Source: Macrotis lagotis
Lineage: Eukaryota; Chordata; Mammalia; Peramelemorphia; Peramelidae
Direction: 5' to 3'
NCBI RefSeq assembly: GCF_037893015.1
Contig: NC_133666.1
Location: 655,614,869-655,678,868 of the forward strand
DNA length: 64,000 nucleotides
Shown here one piece after another: positions 51,430 to 63,397 of the stretch. The position numbers and the translations under genes were made by a program. Under the pieces are notes generated by a model, which made no database searches, was not told the origin of the DNA, and was given only the letters and a program-made list of their open reading frames with translations. How positions within the stretch are numbered: position 1 is the first letter of the stretch; the number at the start of each line of letters is the position of its first letter.

Positions 51430-52270
51430 AAAGAGCCTTCCACTTCCCAAAGAACTAAAGGAGCCCCAGGGGTAGAAAGGACTTTCAAGACATAAGTCCC
51501 AGGGCTGAAATGATAAGAAATATAGATAACCTACCAGACACCCAAAGAATTGCCAAATACACCAACTCAGAACAAGCAATTGCATCTGAAGGCTTCTGAC
51601 TAAGCAACACCCCTTCCCATCTGACCTGCACTGTCTGAATCACTCATTATATTAGCAAATCTTAAAGCACTATCTAAATGTGAATGATGATTATTGTTAT
51701 TATTTGAGGGGGTGCCAAGGTCCAGCTCATCTGCTTCCCCAAGTCACAGGTGCCTCCACTTCTCTATTAATCTGGAGAAAAGGGAAGGTGTATAGGGAGT
51801 ACCCCCTTCTTTCTCTAAGGAGGACACACTCCAAGTAATCCCTTTTATCCCTAGAAGGTTAAGACTCCAAATTCTCAAACTTAGGATCACCTGAACTTGA
51901 TGTCACAAATAATGTCTTCAATTCCTCCAAGGCTGGAGCTGTCCTGCCTGGGAGAGATAACTCCCCCTCTTCAACACAGGAGGATGGGGTTAAGGAATGT
52001 TGTCTAGGAGCTCCATATTTAGGCCAAGTGGGCAACCATATGCCTGCTTCTGCTGGGACTCATATCACTGTGATTACTGGTATCTCTGGGCCGGGAAAAT
52101 AAATTCTCAGGAATCCTCTGAGTTCAAGAGAGCAAAAAAAGTGCAGGTAACTTCCATGAGCCCATGCACCAAGGTCAACTCTTTCAGCCCTTCAAGCTGC
52201 TGTCAATCACCTGAACAGAGAAAGGGGAACAGGAATCTAAAAAGCTGGTTTATCAATTCACTTTTTAAAA

Positions 52271-52402
52271 TTTTTGCAAGGTAATGAGGTTCAGTGACTT
52301 GCCCAAGGTCACACAGCTAGGTAATTATTGAGGCCAAATTTGAACTCAGGTACTCCTGACTCCAGGGCCAGTGCTCTATCCACTGTGCCACCTAACCGCC
52401 CC
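52271..52402 (-). mobile_element. tRNA-derived SINE, antisense, 19-bp TSD
   Basis: Duplication 'tatcaattcacttttaaaa' around 52251-52270 and at 52403-52421 (one T length difference). Confidence 0.86.
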
Positions 52403-52589
52403 TATCAATTCACTTTTAAAAAATTTTTGTGAAGGAAAATTAGCTTCTACAAGTGCATCCATCCATCTGAGTTCTGGCCAGCCAATGAACTTAGGGATAG
52501 TTCTCAATTTTCCTCTGAGGTGCTGCCACATGTATTCTTGCACAATAGGGAAAGAGATATGCTTAAAGTGACCATGGGAAATCCTGGAT

Positions 52590-53102
52590 TTGGAGCCGGG
52601 AAGACTTGAATTCAAGTTCTGCCTCCACTTCATTAGAAGTGTGATGCTGGGCAAGTCACTTAATCCCTCTCTCCCTCAGCTATAAAAATGAGGATAATAA
52701 AAAATAGCACCAGCTTCCAAGGTTGTAGACAAAATGAGATAATACATATAAAAGAGATTTGCAATCCTTAAAGTGGTATTACTATCATTGTTATTTATTT
52801 ATTCATTATATCATTCATTAAAATTTTATTATATTAATTATTATTACAAAGAGTTTACTGACCTCAATAAAACTTTAAAGTTTGGGAAGTACTTTACATA
52901 AATCATCTCATTTGAGATTCACAATAACTCTGTAAAATGGATAAATCTAGTATTATTAGTAATCAGGCTTATTTTGTAACTGGGGAAAGTTAAGGTTCAA
53001 AGTCTTTGAGTGACTTATCCAGAGGCACAAGGCATCCATAGTAGGATTTGAACCCAGAACTATATGATTCTGAGTCCAACACTATTCATTGTGCAACTGT
53101 AA
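52590..53102. mobile_element. Two old MIR/THER-like SINEs, opposed
   Basis: Sense copy 52590-52790 ('tgatgctgggcaagtcactt', 'gcaccagcttccaaggttgt') and antisense copy 52860-53102 ('catctcatttgagattcaca', 'gtaggatttgaacccagaac'). Confidence 0.6.
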
Positions 53103-53129
53103 CTCTCCAGCTCTGACCCTCTTTGAGGG

Positions 53130-53640
53130 GGCTGTATGAGGTGGCACTAGTTAAGTATGGGTCTTGGCATCTGGAAGATCTGGGTTCAAATCCCACTTTG
53201 GGCACTCATTGTCTGGACGATCCTGAGAAACTTGCTTTACCTAACCAAGTTTCAATTTCTTCCTCTGTGAAATGACAGAGTTGGAGTTGATAACCATTAA
53301 GATTCATTCCATGGGGTGGCTAGGTGGCGCAGTGGATAGAGCACCGGCCCTGCAGTCAGGAGTACCTGAGTTCGAAACTGACTTCAGACACTTAATAATG
53401 ACTTAGCTGTGTGGCCTTGGGCAAGCCACTTAACCCCATTTGCCTTGTAAAAAAAAAAGATTCTTTCCAGTTCTGAATCTCTAGACTTGTCTCCTTCAGT
53501 TTCCTCATTTGTAAAATGGGAATAATAATAATAATAGCACCTACTTCAAAATTTTGCAGTGAAAACCAAATGAGATCCTGTATATAAAGTGGTTTGCAAT
53601 TGAAAAGCACAATTATTATTTTGACTAATATTATTGCAGT
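53130..53640 (+). mobile_element. MIR/THER-like SINE split by a younger SINE
   Basis: Sense head 'gtatgggtcttggcatctgg' and 'tgggttcaaatcccactttg' before the insertion; 'ttcagtttcctcatttgtaa' and an (AAT)n tail after it. Confidence 0.6.
53312..53457 (+). mobile_element. tRNA-derived SINE (MAR1/WSINE type)
   Basis: Duplication 'aagattcattcca' (53299-53311) and 'aagattctttcca' (about 53457-53469). Confidence 0.84.
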
Positions 53641-54419
53641 GCTTTCAGTCTTTTTATTTATATAGTTTATAGACTTATATTTATATTTTAAACATTTAAT
53701 TACTATATTCATATTTTATATATTCATTTTCTGTTTTATGATCTAAATTTTTATTCATGGTATTTCATTTTTGTTATATTAATTATTATTTACTATTACT
53801 ATGATGTTTGCTGTCCCCAGCATCTGCCCTAAAGTTCTTTGGCCTGGACTCAGGAAAAATCCTAAAATGCTTCTAAGGTGAAAAGAGATCAAATATTTGT
53901 TAAGCACCCACCATGTGCTCTACAGGTCTTAGCTAGTTTGGTCTAAAATCGCCTGTATTTTGTCCAGAACTTAGTGATCTAAACTGGTCTGACCACCAAG
54001 GGGGCTCCAGACCCTCTTGGGCTCCAAAAAAGTCTGAGTTCCCTCCTCTTCCTACCCTCCTCTTCCATTTGGGGACTGACCCAGGTTCTCCCTGCCATGG
54101 GAATATCTCCTGAAGCACTTTGGCATAGCTCTTGAGTCTGGGCTTATCTACAAGATTCCACAGACTCTTGTTTTCTAGACTAGTTCCCTGTGCTGGCCTG
54201 GCCCAGGTCTTTGACCCAGGCTACCCCCATTCTTACCCACCCCCCCACAGGACTAGCCTGGCTTTTGAGGAAGCCAAGGTCTGAAGACCAAGTCCAAGAG
54301 GATCCCAAGGGATCCTCAGAAAGTGAACCTGAGAGAGCCCTAGTCTGGGTGTAAGGAATCCTGAGATAGAATTCCACCTCAGATACTCATCTAGGGATCT
54401 GTGACAAGTCTAAGCTCTT

Positions 54420-54690
54420 AGTTTATGGAAGGTCGACTAGCCCAATCTCCTCATTTTAGAACAAAAGACTAGGGAGGTTAAGTGACTTACCCAAGGTCAC
54501 ACAGGTAGTGATTGGTAGAGTCTGGATTCGAACTCAGGTCCAAGGCATTACCCTGCATCTCTATCCCTTACTTCCCCATTTATAAAATAGTGAAAATAAT
54601 AGCATTTACCTCATAAAGAAGTCTTAAGGATCAAATGAGATAAAGCTTTACAAATCTTAACATGCTATGTTATTATTTTATCATATTTTA
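54420..54690. mobile_element. Old MIR/THER-like SINE remains
   Basis: 'taagtgacttacccaaggtc' and 'gattcgaactcaggtccaag' (antisense), followed by a sense-type end 'aatagtgaaaataatagcat'. Confidence 0.55.
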
Positions 54691-55779
54691 ATAAAATATA
54701 ATATATGATAAAATCCACAAATATTAAAAATTAAAATGAATATGATTGAGTGTGTTAATATATTTAATTATATCATATTAATTATATATTTAAGCAATGG
54801 GTATTTGTCCAATATGTTATTAATCATACTATTCTATATTATTTAATTCTTCTTGCTATTGCTTAACCTTCCAGGATTGTTGTGGGAATATAATTTTTTG
54901 TTTATTTCTGTTATTAATAATAATAATAATACTTTTTTGCCAAGGATGGGAATTCCATCAAATAGCCTTCTCTGATCCTTCCTATGCCAAAAACTCTCTA
55001 GGATTGTTAAAGATCATTTGCCCAAGTCATGCAACTAGTAAATGTCAGGGGTCACATTTGAACTCATATCCTCTTGACTCCAAAACCAGTGCTCCATCCC
55101 CTGCACCACCTTGATTGCTTTGCACTTAGGACCATTTCCAGTTGTCTGGATTCATGTCTGGCCACTGGATCCAGATGGTTCCAGAGGAGAAAGTGAGGCT
55201 GGCATCTTAGCGCAGCCTCCCCTCACTCAAATCCAATTCCATGTGCTTGTCCTGGCATCACCTCCCAGATGTCATGCTCTTCATCAAGAACAACGGACAA
55301 CAACAATGAAAGGTCCTTGGAAAGGCAAGACCTTTCTCTTAGTCCTTGATCTCTTCCAAGCCGGGGTCTATGGAGAGAGAGAGAAGATGATCACCATAAC
55401 AAAATGATATCCAGGGGTAGTGGTGCTAGGCCATCTGTGACCTCTGCCCCTGGAAAAGGCTCAGGTGGATGGATCTCTGTTTGAGTTCTGAGCTACAGGA
55501 GAGCTAATGCTAGTAATGAGATAATAAGGCTCAAGTTAATGATCAAAGCAATGATCCAAGGCCATTCTAATGGGCCCATGAGGAAAAGTGCTCTCTACCT
55601 CAAAAAGCATACTTGAGGACCTCCAAGTGCAGGTTGAGGCAGATTTTTCTTAAACTTTATTTTCTGTTTTCTTTTGCAACATGACTCATGTGGGAATATA
55701 ATTTGTATAATGTATAATCATGTATAATCAATATTGAATTGCTTGCCTTCTCAAAGAAGGGAGAGAATTTGGAACTCAA

Positions 55780-55923
55780 TTTTTTTTTTTTGCAAGGCAA
55801 ATGGGGTTAAGTGGCTTGCCCAAGGCCACACAGCTAAGTTATTAAGTGTCTGAGACTGGATTTGAACTCAGGTCTTCCTGACTCCAGGGCTGGTGCTCTA
55901 TCCACTTGGCACCTAGCCACCCC
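55780..55923 (-). mobile_element. tRNA-derived SINE, antisense
   Basis: Duplication 'tggaactcaa' at 55770-55779 and 55924-55933. Confidence 0.84.
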
Positions 55924-58199
55924 TGGAACTCAAAATTTTTAAAAATAAATGTTAAAAAATGGGTGCATTTGGGAAATATTTAATGAATAGTGAATAAATA
56001 ATTAACAGATAATAAAAAAAGATTTTTGTTAATAAAGCTAAAGCTAATCAGGGAATGAAACCCCTGGGAGGACAGGACCCCCAAGCTGCAGAAGGAAACA
56101 AGAGACAACACAGGTGGGAAAAAACAAGAGTTGAAGAGCTCCATGTCAATCAGTTCTGAGGCCAGACCAGTGAGCAATAGTTGCCATCCCAGTTTGGACA
56201 AACTAGGGAGACTCAGGCTCAAATAAAATTACATTTTCACATCACATAAGATTCTCAACTCATCCTCACAATGAGGGAGGCAGGGCAAGAAGGATCAATA
56301 ATTATCCTGTCTATTTTGAAGCTAGGGAAACTGAGGCCCCAGATACCAGAAGAGACCCAGCCCAAGGATGGCAAGATCCTCGATTACAAATCCATTGTAT
56401 TCTTGGCACTGCATCAATTGGGCTAGCTCTGGTTTACATCTGCACCATCACTACCAACCCTCTCACTCCTTTGAAAAGAAAGTGAGGTATCTTTCTCCAA
56501 GGGCTACACCACAGTCATCCAGGTCTCCTGCCAGGCTGCCCTATGAATTACTCAGATATCAAAGCATGTACCCCAAGAAGAAACACAGAATCCCCACACA
56601 CCTCTCTGATATGTATTTATGGGTTTTGTGTGTGTGTTTTGGATAGGAAACTGGAATTGGAGTTAGGAAGACCTGAGTTCAAATTCTGCCCTGGATACTT
56701 GGTCTCATTTCCTCATCGGGAAAATGGAAATAATAGCAGCTACCTCAGATTGTGATGAAGACCCACGAAGATAATACCTGGAAAGCACTTTACAAACTGT
56801 AGAGTCCTCTCTAAAAATGAGCAATTGCTACTCTATGTACAGATAATGTTATCTGTTATCTTATCTGGAGAGGGAAGTCCTGATGAAGAAATGCCTTCCA
56901 CCAATGCAGATCATCAAGGGCTCTGCCATGTAGTCATTCCCCTTCTTCACTTACATAGTCTTAGAGAGTTGGAGGAGGGGAGGAGAGGAAATGAGGAGTT
57001 TTCAGGGTCCCACAACCCCTAAGTGGCAAAGGTGGGAGCTGAATCTGGTCACGTCTCTCTCTCACTTGTACACATGAATATGGTTGGCTCTCCATGCGTC
57101 TCCATTGTGTGTCCGTGTTTCTGTGTGGAACTGTATGTATTACTTGTGTGTGTCTGGGACTTGGTAATATCTGTTTTTCAGCATGACTTGAGGTTTATGT
57201 GTGAACACATGTGAGTGAGTGAGTGTGTGTGTATGTCTCTGTGGTTTCTGAAATCTGTTTTTTAGTAGTGTGTTACAGGAAACCGGTTGGGAGGTAACAG
57301 CCCCAGGGACCTGGTTCCTCTAGAACCCCCTAGACCTGCTCCGCCCTTGAGCCCCAGCTTTGCCACCTGCTTCACCCCACCCAAGACCTAACTGAAGGGG
57401 AGAGGAGTTTTCTAAAAACAAATCGCAATCTTCACTATGAGCAGAGAGAGAAAAAGCAGAGGCTGAGGGATCTGTTCTGGCCAGGCTGTGGACTAATGTG
57501 GCTACAGAAAGAGGGAACTTGCAGGTTCCAGCAGGCCAGGGGAGCCCCACACTGCAGGGTGCAAGCCTGAAGAAGGCTGAGGAGGAGGGGGGAAGAGGGG
57601 AAGGAGGGAAGTGGGGGGAAGGGAGTGCTTTTGATGGGGGGGAACAGAGTTTTTGTCATATGGAAAAGAGGAAGTTTGGTAGGGGTGGGTCAGCCCCGTG
57701 GTTAAGTATCCTTTCTCTGAACTCAGATCAGAGATGCCACCCTGGATTCCTCCTCTTGGGCAGTACAGGAGGGCAGGACTCCCTCCATGGACCTCTTGTG
57801 ATTTTTGTCTGTTGCAGAAAGACCTCTGGATGTAAGGTAAGATGGCTTCATGGATACCAAATCTAGAGAATGAATCTAGTGGTGATATCTGGAGTCTAGG
57901 TGGGGGATGTCTCGGTGTAGGAAGGATAAAGGGGGACGAAAGGCTGTTGGCTGTGCTCTTAGAGGGAGTTCAGACAGAGAGAGTGGATGATGTGGGAAGA
58001 GGAGAGCCATAGGAAAGATCTGTTTGGGTCATCTCTCCCATTAGATCGTTGAGCTCCTTGAGGACTGGGACTATCTTTCACCTCTCTTTGTATCCTCATA
58101 ATTTGGACAATGACTGATATATGGTAGATGCTTAATCAACATTTACTGGCAGATTATGTGGTCTTTAGAGAGGACAGCCTGGAGTATCTCTGGGGAAGG

Positions 58200-58380
58200 C
58201 TGTTGTTTGTCCTTCATTCACAAAGAAGACCATGACAAGCCAATAAACTGGATTTGAGTGAGGAGAGGCTGAGCTAAGTCACCAGCCTCACTTTCTCCTC
58301 GGAGCCATCTGGGTCCAGTGGCCAGATATGGATCAAGAGATAGTCCCAGATGCAGAGAGATTCCTGGGGAAGGACGGACA
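58200..58380 (-). mobile_element. SINE-linked body, antisense
   Basis: 'gctgttgtttgtccttcatt', 'ggatttgagtgaggagaggc', 'gccatctgggtccagtggcc' is the reverse of the extended body at 31500-31672; also at 55130-55320 (sense) and 12110-12310 (antisense). Confidence 0.6.
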
Positions 58381-59470
58381 TGGGAACGGAGCCTCCGGAG
58401 AAGGATTGACACCTGGGGACTAAAGACACAGCAGTGGCTGTGCTGACAGGTCTAAGCTAGTCCTAGACTTCTGGGAGCTAAAAGATCAGAGCTGGACTCT
58501 GAGGTTGATCCTCTGAGGCCCATCAAGGAGAGACACTAAGATTCTCAACCTCGATTTATGACCAAGGGGACTGCAGAGATGAGACAAGGAATGGGAATTG
58601 GGGGGGGGGGGTGAGTCAAACTGGTTGGCCAGTGACCAGAGAGAGAAAGTAAACTGACTGTATTTCTGACTTCTACCAGCACCATGGGAGACATGATACA
58701 ACTTCCCGGTCTCAACAAAAACCTTTTCTGGACCATGGTCTATCTATCCCATCCCTTTTCAGCAGCCCAAGCAGGCAGAAGTCCTTCTGACCCTGACTCA
58801 AGTGTGACACAATCCTAGGCAGAGGTAGCTGGATATAGATAGTCTCAGGAGAAAGAACAGTATGTGTATGGGGTGGGGGTCAGGGTAGAGTCTCTGGAGG
58901 ACCCAGCCTCAGGAAGGCTCCTCTGTGACAATATGTTCTAATAAAGAGAGCAATGCGCTTTGCTCAGAACTCTGGTTCCTATTCTCTCTGCAAGGCAGTG
59001 CCAAGTCAAGAATTGCTTTCTTCTTTAGTGCTTTCATTTATAATATGAAAAGATAACTTTTGAGTTCTTCCTAGGCTCTAGTAGCTTTGCCTAATAGGGA
59101 TCGAAGACCTTTCTCTTATTGGACCTTCATCTCTGTGTTGACTCGGAATATGGTCAAGTGGTGGGCCTGGATAGTTAAGGAGTTATGCCTTCAAATCTAG
59201 CTCTGACCCTCCCCGTTTATGGGTCCTTAAGCAAGTCAACAGAATCTCTACTTGCCTCAGTTTTTCTCCATTGTAAAATGAGGATAACAACACTTATCTC
59301 CCAAGATTGTTGTGAGGATCAAATGAGATAATAATGGCTGACACAAACTATGTAATCTATAAATATTACCATCATCACTGTCATCATCACATCATCATGG
59401 TGTCTGGTGGTACAACATGTTTTCAGCTATGTCCAACTCTTTGAGACTCCATTTGGAGTTTTAAATTCTT

Positions 59471-59634
59471 TGCGTTTTGGGGGGTCTTTTTTAGGTTTTT
59501 GCAAGGCAAATGGGGTTAAGTGCCTTGCCCAAGGCCACACAGCTAGGTAATTATTGTCTGAGACCGGATTTGAACCCAAGTACTCCTGACTCCAGGGCTG
59601 GTGCTTTATCCACTGCGCCACCTAGCCTCCCCCT
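59471..59634 (-). mobile_element. tRNA-derived SINE, antisense
   Basis: Duplication 'ggagttttaaattctt' (59455-59470) and 'ggacttttaaattctt' (59635-59650). A sense SINE tail fragment follows at 59661-59745. Confidence 0.85.
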
Positions 59635-59741
59635 GGACTTTTAAATTCTTAACAAATACCTTGTGTGGCCTTGGGCAAGCCACTTAACCCCATTGCCTTG
59701 CCAAAAACCTAAAACAAAAAACAAACAAAAAAAACCAAATA

Positions 59742-59822
59742 TTTGCTTCTCTTCTTCCCTCCTTCCCTCCCTCCCTCCCTCCCTCCCCCTCTCTTCTTCC
59801 TTTTTTCCTTCCTCCTTCCCCT
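59742..59822. repeat. (CCCT/CCTT)n pyrimidine repeat
   Basis: Pure C/T run with a CCCT core, grown directly beyond the A-rich end of the SINE fragment at 59661-59745. Confidence 0.9.
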
Positions 59823-60299
59823 CAAAAGTGAGCACCCTGAAAGCTACCACAGATTCAAGGAACTCTATGAGTCAGCATCTATTCAAAACCACAACCCATG
59901 TATGTGTGAACCCCCATCTATGTTTCTCTTTTCCAGACAAACCAGATAACACATTAATTCAAAGCAAAAAGTATGTAATTTAACAGCATAGCAAGATAAA
60001 TGACAAAGAAAATCTCCCCTTACACAGTGGGGCACATTATCTCACCACTAGAGAGGGAACATCCATGGCCAGGAAACACATGTGGAAGAGGGCACCCTCA
60101 TAATCAAGGCAATTCATGTTATTTGGAATTCTTTCTAGGTGGAACCCCTCAACTACCTTTAATGCTATTACTTTCTTTGCTGAGAGTTGAAAGCTACAGG
60201 AGTCTTCTGCCATGCAAATTCTCTCTTGGGCTGCCATTTGTTTATCCTTTGTTGAGATGCCATCTGCTGGTTCTCCAGTGGTCTGGTCTTGTTATTTGG

Positions 60300-60510
60300 T
60301 GCAATGGAGAGCAACCAACTTCTTGCAGTTAGGAAGACAAGATTAAGTCTGGCTTCAGATACTTAATAGTTATATGACTTAGAACAAAGTCCCTTGACCT
60401 CTATCTGTCTCAATTTCCTCATTCATAAAATGAGCTGAAGAAGGAAATGGCAAACCATTCCAGCATCTTTGCCAAGAAAACCCCAAATGGGCAGAACTGA
60501 AACAACTCAA
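60300..60510 (+). mobile_element. Older long tRNA-SINE
   Basis: 'gaagaaggaaatggcaaacc', 'attccagcatctttgccaag', 'aaaaccccaaatgggcagaa' as in 29041-29270. Confidence 0.68.
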
Positions 60511-60519
60511 CAATAAAAA

Positions 60520-61640
60520 CGATTGTCTTATTCTCTTCCATCCCCAGCCCTTCTCTCAACCCCTTTCCCTCCTACTTTCCTATCATCTAAGATAGATTTC
60601 TGTATCCAACTGCATGTGGATATATATCTTTCTCTCCTTGAACCCATTCAAATGAAAGCGAGGTTCAAGTATTGCCTGCTACTCATCATTGTCCTGCTTT
60701 CTATCAGTTCTTCCTTACTTGCCTCACTTATATTAATTTTCCCTGTTCTTCCTTTACCCCTCTCTCTTTTTCATTCTTCTTTGGAATTCATCCAAATATG
60801 ATAGAATCACCAGGTAGCTAGCTATGTAATAACATCTAAGATACCTAAAATATATATAAATACCTCTAGTGGTGATAAAATTCTGAAAGGGTTACATATA
60901 TCCTCTCGTCTTTTAGGAATGTAAACTATCTAACCTTTTTATTGTTAATTTTAGCACTTACAATTTCTCACTCATCTTTACCTTTTTATGTTTCTTTTGA
61001 GTCCTGTGTTTGAATGTCAGATTTTCTATTCAACGCTGGACTTTTCATAAGGAATTCTTGAAATTTATTTATTTCATTAAATATTCATTTCCCTCCTCAA
61101 AGGATTATACTTAGTTTTGCTGGGTAGATTACTTCTTAGTTGTGATCCTAGATCCTTTGCCTTCTGGAACATCATATTCCAAATCCTCTGTTTCTTTAGA
61201 ATAAATCTTATTTGATCCTAGTTATAGTTCCATTGTACTTGAATTCTTTCTTTCTGGCTATTTGCAACATTTTCTCCTTGTCCTGAAAGTCCTAGATTTT
61301 GAGAGTTTTTATTTGGGGGTTTCTTTTAGGAGGTGACTGGTGGATTCTTTCTGTTTCTAATTTATCCTCTGGTACTGAGAAATCTGAGTAGCTTCCTTTA
61401 TGATTTATTGAAATAAATAATATTTTGACTTTTTTGTTAGTGGTTTTCATGAAGTTCAAAGCTTCCTAAATTATCTTAGATGTGTTGTATTTCCTTTCAG
61501 ATATTTCATATTTTCTTCCTTTTTTTCAGACTTTTGCCTTTGTTTTTATTATTTTTTATCACAACCATGATTTCGATCACAACCATGCTGAGAGCTCACA
61601 ATCTTGCTTCATCAATTTGAATTGGTCTTTGCATTGATGA
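60520..61640 (-). mobile_element. Degenerate LINE (L1-like), antisense
   Basis: Consistent with an antisense L1-type element by general wording ('gtagattacttcttagttgt', 'aatcctctgtttctttagaa', 'ggaggtgactggtggattct'). No intact frame, no boundaries found; the family is from memory and uncertain. Confidence 0.4.
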
Positions 61641-61788
61641 GAGTTCTTAAGTCTTTCACAGTTTCTCCTCCTTGTTCTTTTTCTTCATCATCTTCTTCTC
61701 TTTAATGCCCCTCCCAGCTCTTATGTTTTAAGTTTTTTAATTTTAAGGGCCCCCCTATATTTCTGATATAATAGCTTCTAAATTTCTT

Positions 61789-62012
61789 CCAAACTGTGAC
61801 ATTCTCTGTTCTAAGGGTCCTCCCAGCTCTGACATTCTGTGTTCTGAGGACTTTCCCAGTTCTGATATTTTGTTCAAACGGCCCTCCCAGTTCTGACAGT
61901 CTGTGTTCTAAGGGCCCTCCCAGCTCTGACATCCTGTGTTCTAAGATTTCTCCAGGTTCTGATATTCTATGTTCTATGTTTCAATATCCTTCTCTTATCT
62001 GACATTCTATGT
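61789..62012. repeat. Minisatellite, six to seven units of about 37 bp
   Basis: Unit 'ctctgacattctgtgttcta' + 'agggccctcccag', with 10-25% divergence between units. On the minus strand it makes a chance ORF with repeated SELGGP/RT motifs. The unit resembles the SINE tail 'aaggtcccttccagctctga' + 'cattctgtg'. Confidence 0.85.
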
Positions 62013-62149
62013 TATAGTACTGTTTAAATGATGAAACTATGCTAGAAAGCAGCAGGAAAGGGGAAGGAACATCACATTTGGCAGGACTAGCTCTGCCACA
62101 TGCTTCCTATGTGACTATGTGAGTCATTGATTCTTAAGCAAAATAATTT

Positions 62150-62340
62150 TTTTTTTCCATCATGGACCTCTTTCAAGAGCCTGGTAAAGCCCATGGATCC
62201 CTTCTCAAAATCATGTTTTAGATGCATATAAATTTAATACATAAGATTGCAAAGGAAACTGGTTTATATGGGGATACAATTATTTGAATATATATATTTT
62301 TAAGTGCTTCATTTCCAAGAGCACTTTGAACTCTGACATT
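62150..62340 (-). repeat. Old interspersed repeat, third copy
   Basis: 'catcatggacctctttcaag', 'agcctggtaaagcccatgga', 'gattgcaaaggaaactggtt'; same family and orientation as 26945-27125. Confidence 0.5.
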
Positions 62341-63090
62341 AAATTGCCTGTGACTTCTCAAAAACAAGTATTGGTAATGAATCCCAGAGAACATCCTCAT
62401 TTCAACTGAGACTTTCAGCACCTCCAGAGACAGGACTAATGGTGGAATGTGACGCCTTCCTTTGGCATAACCAAGTGGGCAACCACTTGTCCTCCCTCTT
62501 GGAGGGTTGGCCCTTGTCCTAGGTCCTTGGCCAAATGGGTGGGCTGAATCCCTTAGAGCCAGGGATGTATTTGAAGCTCTTTTGCCACCAGATGGCATCA
62601 CTGAATCAAATATAGGGTCTACCTCTTGGCCTGGGCAATGGTTAGCCCCTGGGGCAGTGAAGCAGCCCATGTGTGTCTGTTAGGTCCTTAGAGATCATTT
62701 ATGCCAATTTTGGGGGTCCAACTTCCCTTATAAGATAAATGGCAGCACTGAAAAGAAAATATAGCCCAAGGCCACCCAGAAGGTTAAATGGGGTCTAAGC
62801 CTTGGCCTGCCTGTTCCCCCTTACCAGCCCCCCTCAACCACCTGAGAATGAGGGAAGGATTGTTCTGGGCTCCATTCCCAGGGTGGGAGGTCCTCCTGGC
62901 TCCTGCCCTCCCCCAGCCCCTGTTTCTCAAGTCAGAAACCAAGTGTGGGAAGCTGAGGCTCAGACCAAGTTGTAGGGAATCAAGGGCAGGGGTGATGGAG
63001 GGTCATCCTTTGAAGGTCACTGTTGGCAGAGCCGTGAACTCTGAGTAGCTCAGGGCCCAGAGCCAGCTGGGGCCCCAGGGCAGCTCAGGT

Positions 63091-63321
63091 GGGAGCATTC
63101 CCTCCCCCAGCATCTCTCTGCCTCCGGCTTTGACTCCCATCAGCTGATCCAGGCAGGCTGAGCAGGCCGGTGGCGTCTCCACCCCCTGCCCCCCTCTTGG
63201 CAGCCCCTGTTCCAGGGCTGCAGCCCAAGCTAGAGCAGGCACTGTCTCCGCGTCCTCCCAGCTTCTGCAGGCAGAAGTTGCTCTTAGCCTCGTCCCGTCC
63301 CGGTCCCCAAGGGGAATCCTG
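63091..63321 (+). promoter_or_regulatory. CpG-bearing, possible promoter or 5' UTR
   Basis: GC-rich stretch with clustered CpG ('cgcgtcctcccagcttctgc', 'cctcgtcccgtcccggtccc'), unlike the CpG-poor DNA around it. It leads straight into the ATG at 63322. No TATA box seen. Confidence 0.35.
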
Positions 63322-63397
63322 ATGGCGGACTCGGTGCTCAATCATTCCTGGCCCTCTTTCTCAAAGCTGTGGATGAAGAGATGGACCTTCAAGAGAG
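63322..63397 (+). CDS. Candidate first coding exon of an unidentified gene
   Basis: ATG in a CpG-rich context, then 25 codons and one base to a 'gtactg' donor. The peptide begins MADSVLNHSWPSF and continues SKLWMKRWTFKR; it is rich in Trp, Lys and Arg, and could form a basic amphipathic segment. I do not recognise it with confidence. No second exon is visible in the remaining 600 nt. Against it: the ATG has C at -3 and the donor is weak. It could equally be chance. Confidence 0.3.

Larger units (their letters stand above)
50291..63090. other. Intergenic, repeat-rich
   Basis: No gene recognised on either strand. It is a mix of tRNA-SINEs, MIR-like SINEs, old LINE pieces and simple repeats with unique stretches at 51.6-52.2, 53.8-54.4, 56.3-58.2 and 62.3-63.1 kb. 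Short ORFs overlap repeats or low-complexity sequence. The 57.3-57.9 kb stretch is GC-rich and repeat-poor but shows no exon with proper borders. Confidence 0.7.

Noticed and set aside
57498..57866. 122-codon ORF and a possible small exon ending 'gtaaga' at 57837
   Set aside because: Low-complexity Gly/Glu composition, no matching upstream exon, and the candidate exon contains an in-frame stop in one of its readings; no supporting context.
61702..61932. Repeat protein ORF with SELGGP motifs on the minus strand
   Set aside because: It is the 37-bp minisatellite read in one frame; 37 is not a multiple of three and units differ in length.
62218..62670. 150-codon minus-strand ORF
   Set aside because: Partly an old interspersed repeat, no homology I recognise, no splice or promoter context, and codon use looks random.
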